From: Herbiconiux sp. SALV-R1
GTDB taxonomy: Bacteria; Actinomycetota; Actinomycetes; Actinomycetales; Microbacteriaceae
DNA length: 64,000 nt
NCBI RefSeq assembly: GCF_013113715.1
Contig: NZ_CP053344.1
Span: 4,333,912 to 4,397,911 of the forward strand
Reading direction: 5' to 3'
Position 1 is the stretch's first letter. Each line of letters starts with the position of its first letter. Made by a program: the position numbers and the translations under genes. Below the pieces are notes generated by a model. The model searched no databases. It saw nothing but the letters and a program-made list of their open reading frames with translations, and was not told the origin of the DNA. Of the stretch, positions 51,910 to 59,821 are shown piece after piece.

Positions 51910-53157
51910 GTGTCGTCACCCGCCTCCTCCCGCGCGTCAGCCGTCTCGCTGATTCTGGCGTCGTGCCTCTCGTTGCAGTTCGGCGCGGCACTCGCCGCCC
52001 AGCTCTTCCCCGCCCTCGGCAGTTGGGGCACGACGACCCTCCGGCTCGCCATCGCCGCCGTGGTGATGCTCGCGATCGTGCGGCCGCGTTGGGGTTCGTG
52101 GACGCGCCCGCAGTGGAGCGCCGTCGCCGTCTTCGGCGTCGCACTGGGCGGCATGAACGGCTTCTTCTACGCGTCGATCGACCGCATCCCGCTCGGCACA
52201 GCAGTCACCATCGAGTTCCTCGGCCCGCTCGTGCTCTCGGCCGTGCTGTCGCGCCGGGCCCGCGATCTCGTCTGGGTGGGCATCGCTCTCACGGGTCTCG
52301 TGCTCCTCGGCGGCCACGGTTTCGTGTCGGGCGAGCCCCTCGACCCGCTGGGCGTGGTGTTCGCGCTGACGGCCGGGGCGTTCTGGGCGCTCTATGTCGT
52401 GGCGAGTGCGCGGGTGGGGGCGCGCATCCGGGGCACCGGGGGCCTGGCCGCGAGTCTCGCGATCGGCGCCCTCGTGGTGGCGCCGCTCGGCGCCGGGGGA
52501 GTGGTGGTCGCCGTGAGCGAGCCGCTGCTGCTCGTGCTGGCCGTGGGCACGGCGGTGCTGGCGTCGATCATCCCGTACACCTTGGAGCTGCACGCGCTGC
52601 GCCGCTTGCCGGCCCACGTGTTCGGGGTGCTGCTGAGTCTCGAGCCGGTGGTGGCGGCGCTCGCCGGGTGGTTGCTGCTCGGGCAGGAGCTCGGGTGGGT
52701 CGAGCTCGCCGCGATCGGTCTCGTGGTCGCCGCGAGCATCGGATCGACCCTCGGGGCCGGGGTGGCGAGCGCACCGGTGGGTTCGGAGCGGTCGGGCGAT
52801 GTCCGGTCGGATGCCGTGCCGGCGTCAGTCGCGCGGGCGGTCGACCTCGACGGTGGGCTCGGCGATGCCGCCGAGGGGCAGCGCGGGCTCGACGGCCGAG
52901 GTGATGACGGCGCGGCTGCGCATCGACCAGTCGCGGATGCCGATGAGCACCAGCACGAAGAAGATGCCGTAGACGATTCCCGAGAAGTAGAGCCCCGACG
53001 AGAAGGCGAGCGGCACGCCGACGAGGTCGACGGCGAGCCAGACGAACCAGAACTCGACGAGCCGGCGTGCCTGCGCCACCATCGCGAGTACGGAGCCGAC
53101 GAAGATCCAGGCGTCGGCGAAGGCGAGCCAGAGCGGCGCGCCGGGGTAGAACGATGA
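51910..53157 (+). CDS. EamA (DMT superfamily) exporter with an unusual 3' extension
   Basis: Residues 1-295 are a normal ten-helix EamA transporter: SLILASCLSLQFGAALAAQLF, GGMNGFFYASIDRIPLGTAVTIEFLGPLVLSAVLSRR and VFGVLLSLEPVVAALAGWLLLGQELGWVELAAIGLV. After the last helix the frame has no stop and continues ~120 acidic residues to 53157, antisense to pnuC for 333 bp. That tail (such as DADEHQHEEDAVDD) is only the reverse of the pnuC codons, so it is probably not functional. GTG 51910 is preferred to ATG 51850, which lies in the LysR operator. Likely an amino-acid or metabolite exporter under the divergent LysR. Confidence 0.82.
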   Translation: MSSPASSRASAVSLILASCLSLQFGAALAAQLFPALGSWGTTTLRLAIAAVVMLAIVRPRWGSWTRPQWSAVAVFGVALGGMNGFFYASIDRIPLGTAVTIEFLGPLVLSAVLSRRARDLVWVGIALTGLVLLGGHGFVSGEPLDPLGVVFALTAGAFWALYVVASARVGARIRGTGGLAASLAIGALVVAPLGAGGVVVAVSEPLLLVLAVGTAVLASIIPYTLELHALRRLPAHVFGVLLSLEPVVAALAGWLLLGQELGWVELAAIGLVVAASIGSTLGAGVASAPVGSERSGDVRSDAVPASVARAVDLDGGLGDAAEGQRGLDGRGDDGAAAHRPVADADEHQHEEDAVDDSREVEPRREGERHADEVDGEPDEPELDEPACLRHHREYGADEDPGVGEGEPERRAGVER

Positions 53158-53535
53158 GCCGGTGGCGTGCAGCAGCAGGCCGATCAGCACGGTTCCGGCG
53201 ATCATGGCCGCGGCGAGCAGCAGTCGCATGCGCCACGACGCCCAGCTGACGGTGATGGTGCCGGCGCGGGCCTTGCTGCGCTGCCAGGTCGCCCAGCCCC
53301 AGCTCGCGGCGACGATGATGATCACCTGGCGCCCCGCGTTGCCCACGAGGTGCACGTTGAGGCTCGCGATGAGCAGCAGCACCGAGCCGAGGATCTGCAC
53401 GGGCCACGAGATGACGAGGCGCCGCAGCGCCAGCACCACCGTGGCCAGGGCGAGGATGTTGCCGAGGAAGTCCGACCAGTACACCTGGATGCCCAACACG
53501 CTGAACTGCTGGTTCAACCAGTCGAACATCTGCAT
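52825..53535 (-). CDS. pnuC: Nicotinamide riboside transporter PnuC
   Basis: A 236-residue PnuC-family facilitator, about seven membrane helices. LGIQVYWSDFLGNILALATVVLALRRLV, NVHLVGNAGRQVIIIVAASWGWATWQR and LVEFWFVWLAVDLVGVPLAFSSGLYFSGIVYGIFFVLVLIGIRDW (the W-x-x-W-x-x-x-D substrate region) identify the family. Imports nicotinamide riboside for NAD salvage. Starts at ATG 53535 or 53529, with GTG 53544 also possible. Overlapped antisense by the EamA ORF tail. Confidence 0.93.
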   Translation of the reverse strand: MQMFDWLNQQFSVLGIQVYWSDFLGNILALATVVLALRRLVISWPVQILGSVLLLIASLNVHLVGNAGRQVIIIVAASWGWATWQRSKARAGTITVSWASWRMRLLLAAAMIAGTVLIGLLLHATGSSFYPGAPLWLAFADAWIFVGSVLAMVAQARRLVEFWFVWLAVDLVGVPLAFSSGLYFSGIVYGIFFVLVLIGIRDWSMRSRAVITSAVEPALPLGGIAEPTVEVDRPRD

Positions 53536-53619
53536 GCGGCACACACTATCCGCTCGGCGGTGGGAAGCAGTCGCCGTCCGCCCACGGCGAACCGGGGTGG
53601 ACGGCGACGTGCCGGCTAC

Positions 53620-53820
53620 CTACTCCTCGTAGCCGAAGTTGTCGTGCAGCACCTCTTCGTCGTCGTCGAACACGGGGTCGACCTTCTCCTCGTCGGTGAC
53701 CTCGGGGTCGTCGTCGATGTCTTCGGTGTCGTCGAGGTCGACGTCTTCGAGCTCCGACTCCGAGAGCGAGAACTCCTCGGACTCGTCGGGCTCCTCGATG
53801 CGGTTCTCCAGATCGGACAT
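53620..53820 (-). CDS. Small highly acidic protein (66 aa)
   Basis: SDLENRIEEPDESEEFSLSES, then runs of Asp/Glu through EDVDLDDTEDIDDDPEVTDEE to a C-terminus HDNFGYEE. About half the residues are acidic and no Cys is present. It resembles Pup in size and acidity but lacks the Gly-Gly-Glu/Gln end. Length in residues and GC-rich third positions support a real gene; the ATG 53820 is preceded by GAGGAAC. Function unknown. Confidence 0.7.
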   Translation of the reverse strand: MSDLENRIEEPDESEEFSLSESELEDVDLDDTEDIDDDPEVTDEEKVDPVFDDDEEVLHDNFGYEE

Positions 53821-53931
53821 GCGTGTTCCTCCGCTCGGGCGGTGGCGCTGAGGCCGCCGCGGTGTGTGCATTTCCACAGTATGCGGTCGGCCGGTCGACG
53901 CACATGCAGTGCCGCTCGATAGCATGCCGCT

Positions 53932-55527
53932 ATGACTTCCGCGGGCCAGGACTCCCTGATCCGGCGCACCGCGGGCGGGGCCGTGCGCGGCGCCCGCGAG
54001 GGCGGCGTGCTCAGCTGGAAGGGCGTGCCGTTCGCGGCCCCGCCCGTCGGCGAGCGCCGCTTCCGCCGCCCGCAGCCGGTCGAGCCGTGGCCGGAGCTCC
54101 GCGACGCCACGCGCTTCGGTGCGATGGCGCCGCAGCGGGTGCTCAAGTCGATGGAGGTCGACCCGTCGGTTCCGATTCAGGAGGACTGCCTCACGGTGAA
54201 CGTGTGGGTGCCGGAGGGTGTTCCGCCCGAGGGGCGCGAGGGGCGCCCCGTGATGGTGTGGATCCATGGCGGCGGGTACTTCCAGGGCTCCACTGCGCAG
54301 CGCTACTACGACGGCCGCCGGCTCGCCGAACGCGGCGACGTGGTCGTCGTGTCGGTGAACTACCGCCTCGGTGTTCTCGGTTTCGTCGACTTCACCGGTC
54401 TCGGTGGGCCGGCCGCAGCATCCGGATTCGCCCACGGCTTCGACTCGAACGTCGGCCTCCGCGACCAGATCGCCGGGCTGGAGTGGGTGCGTGACAACAT
54501 CGCCGCGTTCGGCGGCGACCCGCACGACGTCACGCTGTTCGGGGAGTCGGCGGGCGGTGCCTGCGTCATCGCGCTGATGACCTCCCCGCTCGCCGAGGGG
54601 CTCTTCCAGCGGGCTATCGCCCAGAGTGCCCCGGTCACGAGCGTCTACGGGCGCGAGCGCGCCGCGGGGGTCGCCGAGCGGTTCCTCTCGATCGTGGGCA
54701 TCGAGCCGGGTCAGGCGTGGCGGCTGCGCGACCTCGACCCGTTCGACCTCGTCGACGCGGGGGCCGAGCTCATCCACGAGGTGTCGGCGACCGTGCCGGG
54801 AACGCTCGCGCTCGCCCCCGTGTGGGGCGACGACGTGCTGCCCGAGGCGCCGCTCACCGCGTTCCGGGAGGGCCGGGCGGCGCCTATCCCGCTCATCATC
54901 GGCACCAACCACGACGAGTCGTCGTTCTTCAAGCTGATGCGCTCGCCGCTGCTGCCCATCACACCCGAGGCGGTGGAACAGATGTTCGCCGAGATCGCCA
55001 ACGACAACCCCGCGTTCAGCGGAGTGGGCGAGCGCATCACGGGCGCCTACCCCGCCTACCCGCGGCGGCAGGCGCCCGCGGAGGTGTCGCGCGACGCCGG
55101 GTTCCGCATGCCGTCGATCTGGCTCGCCGAGGCGCACAGCGCCCACGCGCCCACCTGGATGTACCGCTTCGACCACGCCACACCCCTGCTCAAGGTCACC
55201 GGCATCGGGGCGACGCACGCCGCCGAGCTCGCCTACGTGTTCCGCTCCTTCGCGCCCCGCGGCAAAGACATCGTGTTCGCGCTCGGCGGCCGTGCCGAGG
55301 CACTCGCGGTCTCGGAACGCATGCAGGGCCGCTGGGTCGCCTTCGCCCACGGACACGACCCGGATGCTCCTGCCGCCCCCAACCCCGACGGCACCGCGGT
55401 CTCGTGGCCGCGATACGACACGGTCGACCGCCTCACTCTCATCATCGACCGCGACGACACCGTGGTGGGCGACCCCGACGCGGGCATCCGCGAGGCCTGG
55501 GGCCCGGAAGTGCTCGCGTTCCGCTGA
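53932..55527 (+). CDS. Type-B carboxylesterase
   Basis: A 531-residue carboxylesterase/lipase family protein. The N-terminus VRGAREGGVLSWKGVPFAAPPVGERRFRRPQP is typical, MVWIHGGGYFQGST is the oxyanion hole, and nucleophile FGESAGGACV has Ser near residue 206. The acid is probably in the GTNHDESSFF block, and the His in GATHAAELAYVF. No signal peptide, so likely cytosolic. Substrate unspecified. ATG 53932. Convergent with sdaA, with a hairpin repeat between. Confidence 0.93.
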   Translation: MTSAGQDSLIRRTAGGAVRGAREGGVLSWKGVPFAAPPVGERRFRRPQPVEPWPELRDATRFGAMAPQRVLKSMEVDPSVPIQEDCLTVNVWVPEGVPPEGREGRPVMVWIHGGGYFQGSTAQRYYDGRRLAERGDVVVVSVNYRLGVLGFVDFTGLGGPAAASGFAHGFDSNVGLRDQIAGLEWVRDNIAAFGGDPHDVTLFGESAGGACVIALMTSPLAEGLFQRAIAQSAPVTSVYGRERAAGVAERFLSIVGIEPGQAWRLRDLDPFDLVDAGAELIHEVSATVPGTLALAPVWGDDVLPEAPLTAFREGRAAPIPLIIGTNHDESSFFKLMRSPLLPITPEAVEQMFAEIANDNPAFSGVGERITGAYPAYPRRQAPAEVSRDAGFRMPSIWLAEAHSAHAPTWMYRFDHATPLLKVTGIGATHAAELAYVFRSFAPRGKDIVFALGGRAEALAVSERMQGRWVAFAHGHDPDAPAAPNPDGTAVSWPRYDTVDRLTLIIDRDDTVVGDPDAGIREAWGPEVLAFR

Positions 55528-55601
55528 GCGGGGCGCGTGCCGCGCATCCGCCCGTCCCGCGCATCCGCTGGACTTTCCCGACCCCCCCCGACCACTTTCT
55601 T

Positions 55602-55647
55602 ACGGACAAAGTCCGTGAAGACTGCGGTTACCACGGACTTTGTCCGT
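55602..55647. repeat. Hairpin repeat family A, copy 2
   Basis: A 46-bp element: left arm ACGGACAAAGTCCGTG (55602-55617) and right arm CACGGACTTTGTCCGT (55632-55647) are perfect reverse complements around a 14-nt centre. Each arm is itself a small palindrome (ACGGAC-AAA-GTCCGT). Copy 1 is at 22577-22624. It separates the convergent esterase and sdaA genes. Confidence 0.8.
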
Positions 55648-55681
55648 CAGAACGTGCTGGGGGCGGGGTGACGGATGCGCG

Positions 55682-57097
55682 TCAGCACTCCACGACGCTC
55701 ACCGGCACGGTCGCGGCGAGGCCGCCGAGGGCGGTCTCCTTGTAGCGCGAGTCCATGTCGCGGCCGGTCTGCCGCATCGTCTCGATGACGGCGTCGAGGC
55801 TCACGCGATGCGAGCCGTCGCCGCGCAGGGCCATGCGCGCAGCGTTGACGGCCTTGCCCGCCGAGATGGCGTTGCGTTCGATGCAGGGAATCTGCACGAG
55901 CCCGCCGATCGGGTCGCAGGTGAGCCCGAGGCTGTGCTCCATCGCGATCTCGGCGGCGTTCTCGACCTGCCGCGGGGTGCCGCCGAGCACCTCGGCGAGG
56001 CCGGCCGCCGCCATCGAGGCGGCCGACCCGACCTCGCCCTGGCAGCCCATCTCGGCGCCCGAGATGGAGGCGCGCTCCTTGAACAGCGACCCCACCGCGG
56101 CCGCCGCGAGCAGGAACCGCACCGTCGCGTCGTCACGATCGGCCCGCCCCGCCGGCGTGTAGCCGAGGGCGTAGGACAGCACCGCGGGGATGATGCCCGC
56201 CGCCCCGTTCGTCGGCGCGGTCACCACCCGTCCGCCCGAGGCGTTCTCCTCGTTCACGGCGATGGCGACGAGGTTCGCCCAGTCCTCCGCGAACTCGGGT
56301 GCGTGGTCAGGGTCCTCCGCCGCCAACCTCTGGAGCCACCCCTTCGCCCTCCGCGGCACCTGGAGGGCTCCCGGCAGCACACCGTCGCGGGCCATCCCGC
56401 TCCTCGCGCACTCCTCCATCACCTCCCGCAACGCCAGCAGCCGCTCCCGCACGGCGCGCTCGTCGCCGCCTCCCCGCTGCACCTCGAACGCCATCATGGC
56501 GGCGCTCACCGACCCGGCCGCCTCCGCCCGCTCCACCAGCTCGGCGCCGGAGGAGAACGCCGTCGCCACGTCGGCAGCCTCATCGCCAGGAACGGATGCG
56601 GGTGCCTCCTCGTCACCCACCACGAACCCTCCGCCGACCGAGTAGTACCGCCGCTCGAGCACGACCTCGCCCCCGACCCGCGCGGTGAAGCACATCCCGT
56701 TCGGATGCCTCTCCAGCATCACCCTCGGATGCAACTCGATGTCGTCCTCGCGCATCCGCACCGTCGCCCCGCTCGCGGGCAGCTCGCGCCCGACCCGCAC
56801 CACGCCCTCGCGCCGGAGGCGCGTCTGGGCCTTCTCCTTCTGCTCCGCCGTGATGAGCTCGGGCCGCCACCCCTCCAGCCCGAGCAGCACCGCGGGGAAG
56901 GTCCCGTGCCCGAGCCCGGTCGCGGCGAGCGACCCGTACAGCACGACCCGCACCCCGCCCACCTCGTCGAGCGACGACACCACGCCGAGCGCCGCGAGCT
57001 CCTCGACGAACAGGCACGCCGCCCGCATCGGACCGACCGTGTGCGAGCTCGACGGCCCGATCCCGACGCTGAACAGCTCGAAGGCGCTGACTGTCAT
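55682..57097 (-). CDS. sdaA: L-serine ammonia-lyase (serine deaminase)
   Basis: A 471-residue single-chain [4Fe-4S] L-serine dehydratase that converts serine to pyruvate and ammonia in the cytosol. It starts [23 protein letters not shown] (beta-domain signature). The alpha domain has [35 protein letters not shown] and [24 protein letters not shown] (cluster Cys), with the family C-terminus ending in Cys. Full length. Preceded by a tandem glycine riboswitch, so glycine level controls serine breakdown. Confidence 0.96.
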   Translation of the reverse strand: MTVSAFELFSVGIGPSSSHTVGPMRAACLFVEELAALGVVSSLDEVGGVRVVLYGSLAATGLGHGTFPAVLLGLEGWRPELITAEQKEKAQTRLRREGVVRVGRELPASGATVRMREDDIELHPRVMLERHPNGMCFTARVGGEVVLERRYYSVGGGFVVGDEEAPASVPGDEAADVATAFSSGAELVERAEAAGSVSAAMMAFEVQRGGGDERAVRERLLALREVMEECARSGMARDGVLPGALQVPRRAKGWLQRLAAEDPDHAPEFAEDWANLVAIAVNEENASGGRVVTAPTNGAAGIIPAVLSYALGYTPAGRADRDDATVRFLLAAAAVGSLFKERASISGAEMGCQGEVGSAASMAAAGLAEVLGGTPRQVENAAEIAMEHSLGLTCDPIGGLVQIPCIERNAISAGKAVNAARMALRGDGSHRVSLDAVIETMRQTGRDMDSRYKETALGGLAATVPVSVVEC

Positions 57098-57166
57098 GGG
57101 AGCTCTCCCGAATCCTCGGCCGAAGCCGATCGAGGCGCGACCGCACCGTTGCGATCGCGAGCTCCC
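57098..57166 (-). promoter_or_regulatory. Expression-platform hairpin before sdaA
   Basis: Between the riboswitch and the sdaA ATG. GGGAGCTC (mRNA 57166-57159) can pair with GAGCTCCC (57105-57098), whose 3' end touches the ATG. The second arm covers the ribosome site, so this stem could switch translation. Inference from pairing. Confidence 0.5.
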
Positions 57167-57181
57167 CCTCTGTCATGAGTG

Positions 57182-57344
57182 CCTGAGAGTTTCGCCCTCT
57201 TGTGGAGGACTTTCCCCGTCGGCGAGTTCTGTGGAGAACTGCTTTCCAGAGCGGCCCAGCCCGGGCGGTACGGGAACCTGAGAGATTGACGGGGAGAATT
57301 GCTCCTTCGGTGCCGGATGTGTGAGTGACGCATCCGACTCTCCC
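57182..57344 (-). promoter_or_regulatory. Tandem glycine riboswitch controlling sdaA
   Basis: On the minus strand, two consecutive aptamers with the classic conserved words. Aptamer 1 (about 57270-57344) has GGGAGAG, CACCGAAGGAGCAA and AATCTCTCAGG. Aptamer 2 (about 57182-57252) has CTCTGGAAAG, CGCCGACGGGGAAAG and AAACTCTCAGGC. The tandem arrangement and position 85 nt before the sdaA start are standard for glycine sensing in actinobacteria. This explains most of the 343-bp gap between sdaA and the TRIC gene. Confidence 0.95.
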
Positions 57345-57440
57345 GCCAGGGCGTGGGGGCCGAGAGTGTTCAGTTGTGGTCTGCACCGCCCACTCTACGC
57401 CGACGGCCGGTCGGGCCCCGGCTCGTGATAGGACTTGTGC

Positions 57441-58130
57441 ATGATCGCCGAGCAGTTCGTCACGCCGTTCTGGCTCGATCTCGCGGCCACCGGTCTCGGC
57501 AGCGTGCAGGGCGCCATGTTCGCCGCGCAGTTCAAAGACCGCAGGCTCGACCTGCTGGGCGTCGGCCTCATCGGCATGGTCGCGGGCTTCGGCGGCGGTC
57601 TCATCCGTGACCTCCTGCTCAACCAGGTTCCCGCGGCGCTCGAGTCGAACTGGTACATCCCGGTGGCCATCGCCGCCGCCCTCGTCGGTATGCTCCTCGA
57701 GCGCCTGTTCAACCGCCTCAACGTCGTCATCACCGTGCTCGACGCCCTGAGCCTCGGCCTCTTCTGCGCCATCGGCACGAGCAAGGCGCTCGCGGTAGGC
57801 CTGCCGGTGGTGCCCGCGATCTTCGTCGGCGTCGTCGCGGCGGTCGGCGGCGGCATGCTCCGCGACATCCTGCTCGGCATGCCCATCGGCGTCATGCACG
57901 TCGGCTCGCTCTATGCCGTCGCCGCGGGGGCGGGCGCCATCTTCCTGGTTGCTGCCACCGCATCCGGTTCCGACATCACCGTCGCCGGGGTCGGATGCGT
58001 CATCGTCACCACCCTCATCCGCCTGCTCGCCGTGCGGTTCGGCTGGAGCCTGCCCGAGCAGCGCACCCTCAGCACCCTGCGCCGACTGCGCCGCCAGCGC
58101 TCCGGGCGGGGCGGAGCGACCGAGATCTGA
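57441..58130 (+). CDS. TRIC-type (UPF0126) cation channel family protein
   Basis: A 229-residue membrane protein with seven predicted helices made of two repeats. Each repeat carries the signature GGG-x-x-RD-x-L: GGGLIRDLLLNQVP (~55) and GGGMLRDILLGMPIGVMHVG (~138). This defines the bacterial trimeric intracellular cation channel/UPF0126 family. The C-terminus is basic (RRLRRQRSGR). Probably a K+ or counter-ion channel; related proteins are sometimes linked to glycine riboswitches, and one lies next door, though facing the other way. ATG 57441. Confidence 0.92.
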   Translation: MIAEQFVTPFWLDLAATGLGSVQGAMFAAQFKDRRLDLLGVGLIGMVAGFGGGLIRDLLLNQVPAALESNWYIPVAIAAALVGMLLERLFNRLNVVITVLDALSLGLFCAIGTSKALAVGLPVVPAIFVGVVAAVGGGMLRDILLGMPIGVMHVGSLYAVAAGAGAIFLVAATASGSDITVAGVGCVIVTTLIRLLAVRFGWSLPEQRTLSTLRRLRRQRSGRGGATEI

Positions 58131-58334
58131 ACGTTCGGCGGGCCACGGTCGTTGACAGAGGGTGAGGCCGATGGTCGCCCTCGGATGCGCATCGGGCCGG
58201 TGTCGCACGCGCGACTCCGGCTCACAGAGAGGGCATCGGATGCTCATAGCAACCGGAAATGTTCCGTCTCTACCGTCGTATCCAGTCGCCATCGCCGACG
58301 TGACCGCCTACCGCCAACACTGACAGGACAGCAG

Positions 58335-58844
58335 ATGACCACCCGACAGAAGAAACTCGCACTCGCCGCCATGACCGGCCTGTCGATCTCCGTCGCCCTC
58401 GCCGGCTGTGCCACCGACGCCAGCACCTCGGCCGAGGCCGGCACCACCCCGTCGAGCGAGGCGGGCAGCTCGTCGAGCTCGAGCACACCGTCGTCGACGC
58501 CCGCGACCGGCAGCGACTCGGCAACGAGCGACAGCTCCGGTTCGAGCACCTACGCCGACGGCACCTACGAGGCCACCGGCAGCTACACCTCGCCCAACGG
58601 TCAGGAGGAGGTCGACGTCTCGGTCACTCTCGAGGGCGACGTCATCACCGCGGTGACCGTCACGCCCGAGGCCACCAACCCGAACTCGGTGAACTACCAG
58701 ACCCAGTTCGCCGACGGCATCGCCGCGGTCGTCGTGGGCAAAGACATCGACGAGATCGAGGTGTCGCGCGTCGCCGGGTCCAGCCTCACCAGCGGCGGCT
58801 TCAACAAGGCCATCGAGACCATCAAGTCGGAGGCGGCGGCCTGA
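58335..58844 (+). CDS. FMN-binding-domain lipoprotein
   Basis: 169 residues. Signal peptide with lipobox ALAGC (Cys 25), a Ser/Thr/Ala-rich spacer of ~45 residues, and an FMN_bind domain. The domain has DGTYEATGSYTSPNGQEEVDVSVTLEGDVITAVTV and ends VAGSSLTSGGFNKAIETIKSEA, where the SSLTSGGF serine/threonine segment would take a covalent FMN. The gene is first in a three-gene run with apbE and a membrane/FNR fusion. Displayed outside the membrane as an electron acceptor. Confidence 0.93.
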   Translation: MTTRQKKLALAAMTGLSISVALAGCATDASTSAEAGTTPSSEAGSSSSSSTPSSTPATGSDSATSDSSGSSTYADGTYEATGSYTSPNGQEEVDVSVTLEGDVITAVTVTPEATNPNSVNYQTQFADGIAAVVVGKDIDEIEVSRVAGSSLTSGGFNKAIETIKSEAAA

Positions 58845-58864
58845 CCGGCGCGGGGAGAGCGAAC

Positions 58865-59821
58865 ATGAACGCGCAGGCATATACCCGCGCTGCGACCGAC
58901 GGCACGCTCGACTCCCGGGCGCCCGAGCGCTTCGACTTCGAGGCCATCGGAACCCTGTGGCAGATCGAGACCCCCGCTGGGTCGCCTCTCCCCGAGTCGC
59001 TCCGGCAGGCGATCGCCCGCCGCATCGAGGAGTTCGACGCCGTCTACTCCCGCTTCCGCGCCGACTCGCTCGTCGCCATTCTGGCCCGCGAGCCCGGTCG
59101 TGTGGAGTTCCCGGCTGACTCCCTCGAGCTGTTCGCCCTGTACGACCGGCTCGTCGCCGCGACCTCGGGAGCGGTCGACCCGCTGGTCGGCCGCTCGCTC
59201 GAGCTGCTCGGCTACGACGCCTCCTACAGCCTCACCCCCTCGCAGCCCACCGTCGCCGAACAGGCGATGCAGGATGAACGTGGCCGCGCATCCTGGTTCA
59301 CCGACGTGCGGCGACACGGTCGCATCGTCGAGACCACGCGCCCCGTCGTCATCGACGTCGGGGCGGCGGGCAAAGGCTACCTCGTCGACATCGTCTCCGC
59401 GCTGCTCGTCGAGCACGGGCTCACCGAGTTCGTGGTCGACGGGAGCGGCGACCTGCGTCATCGCGGCCCGGCCGACGCTCCGGGTGTGCGGATCGGCCTC
59501 GAGCATCCGCTGCAGCCGGGCAAGGCCATCGGCGTCGCGACGCTCGCCAACGCGGCGCTCTGCGCCTCGGCCTCGAACCGGCGGGCCTGGGGCGACGGGC
59601 AGCACCACATCCTCGATGCGCGCAGCGGCAACCCCGCCCGCGAGGTGATCGCGACCTGGGTCGTGGCCGCCGACACCGCACTCGCCGACGGTCTCGCCAC
59701 GGCCCTGTTCTTCACGGGAGCGCACGAGCTCGCGAAGACATTCCACTTCAGTTATGTACGCATGTACGCCGACGGGCGGGCCGAGCGCTCGCGCGACTTC
59801 CCCGGGGAGCTGTTCTCATGA
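58865..59821 (+). CDS. apbE: FAD:protein FMN transferase (ApbE)
   Basis: 318 residues. Transfers FMN from FAD to a Ser/Thr of a target protein. FEAIGTLWQIE start, FDAVYSRFRADSL, PVVIDVGAAGKGYLVDIV (Mg/FAD-binding), GSGDLRHRG and HHILDARSGNPAREVIATWVVA are all family blocks. No signal peptide, so it would act in the cytosol, as in actinobacterial homologues. It lies 20 nt after the FMN-binding lipoprotein gene and overlaps the next gene by 4 nt (ATGA); its target is probably the lipoprotein and possibly the membrane protein. Confidence 0.95.
   Translation: MNAQAYTRAATDGTLDSRAPERFDFEAIGTLWQIETPAGSPLPESLRQAIARRIEEFDAVYSRFRADSLVAILAREPGRVEFPADSLELFALYDRLVAATSGAVDPLVGRSLELLGYDASYSLTPSQPTVAEQAMQDERGRASWFTDVRRHGRIVETTRPVVIDVGAAGKGYLVDIVSALLVEHGLTEFVVDGSGDLRHRGPADAPGVRIGLEHPLQPGKAIGVATLANAALCASASNRRAWGDGQHHILDARSGNPAREVIATWVVAADTALADGLATALFFTGAHELAKTFHFSYVRMYADGRAERSRDFPGELFS

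Noticed and set aside
53620..53820. Prokaryotic ubiquitin-like protein Pup
   Set aside because: Size and acidity fit, but the C-terminus is FGYEE rather than Gly-Gly-Gln/Glu, and no proteasome or PafA gene is adjacent.
58254..58266. CGGAA-ATG-TTCCG dyad or ECF-type promoter before the FMN lipoprotein gene
   Set aside because: Arms of only 5 bp, and the GGAAAT...CGTC spacing (13 bp) is too short for ECF consensus.
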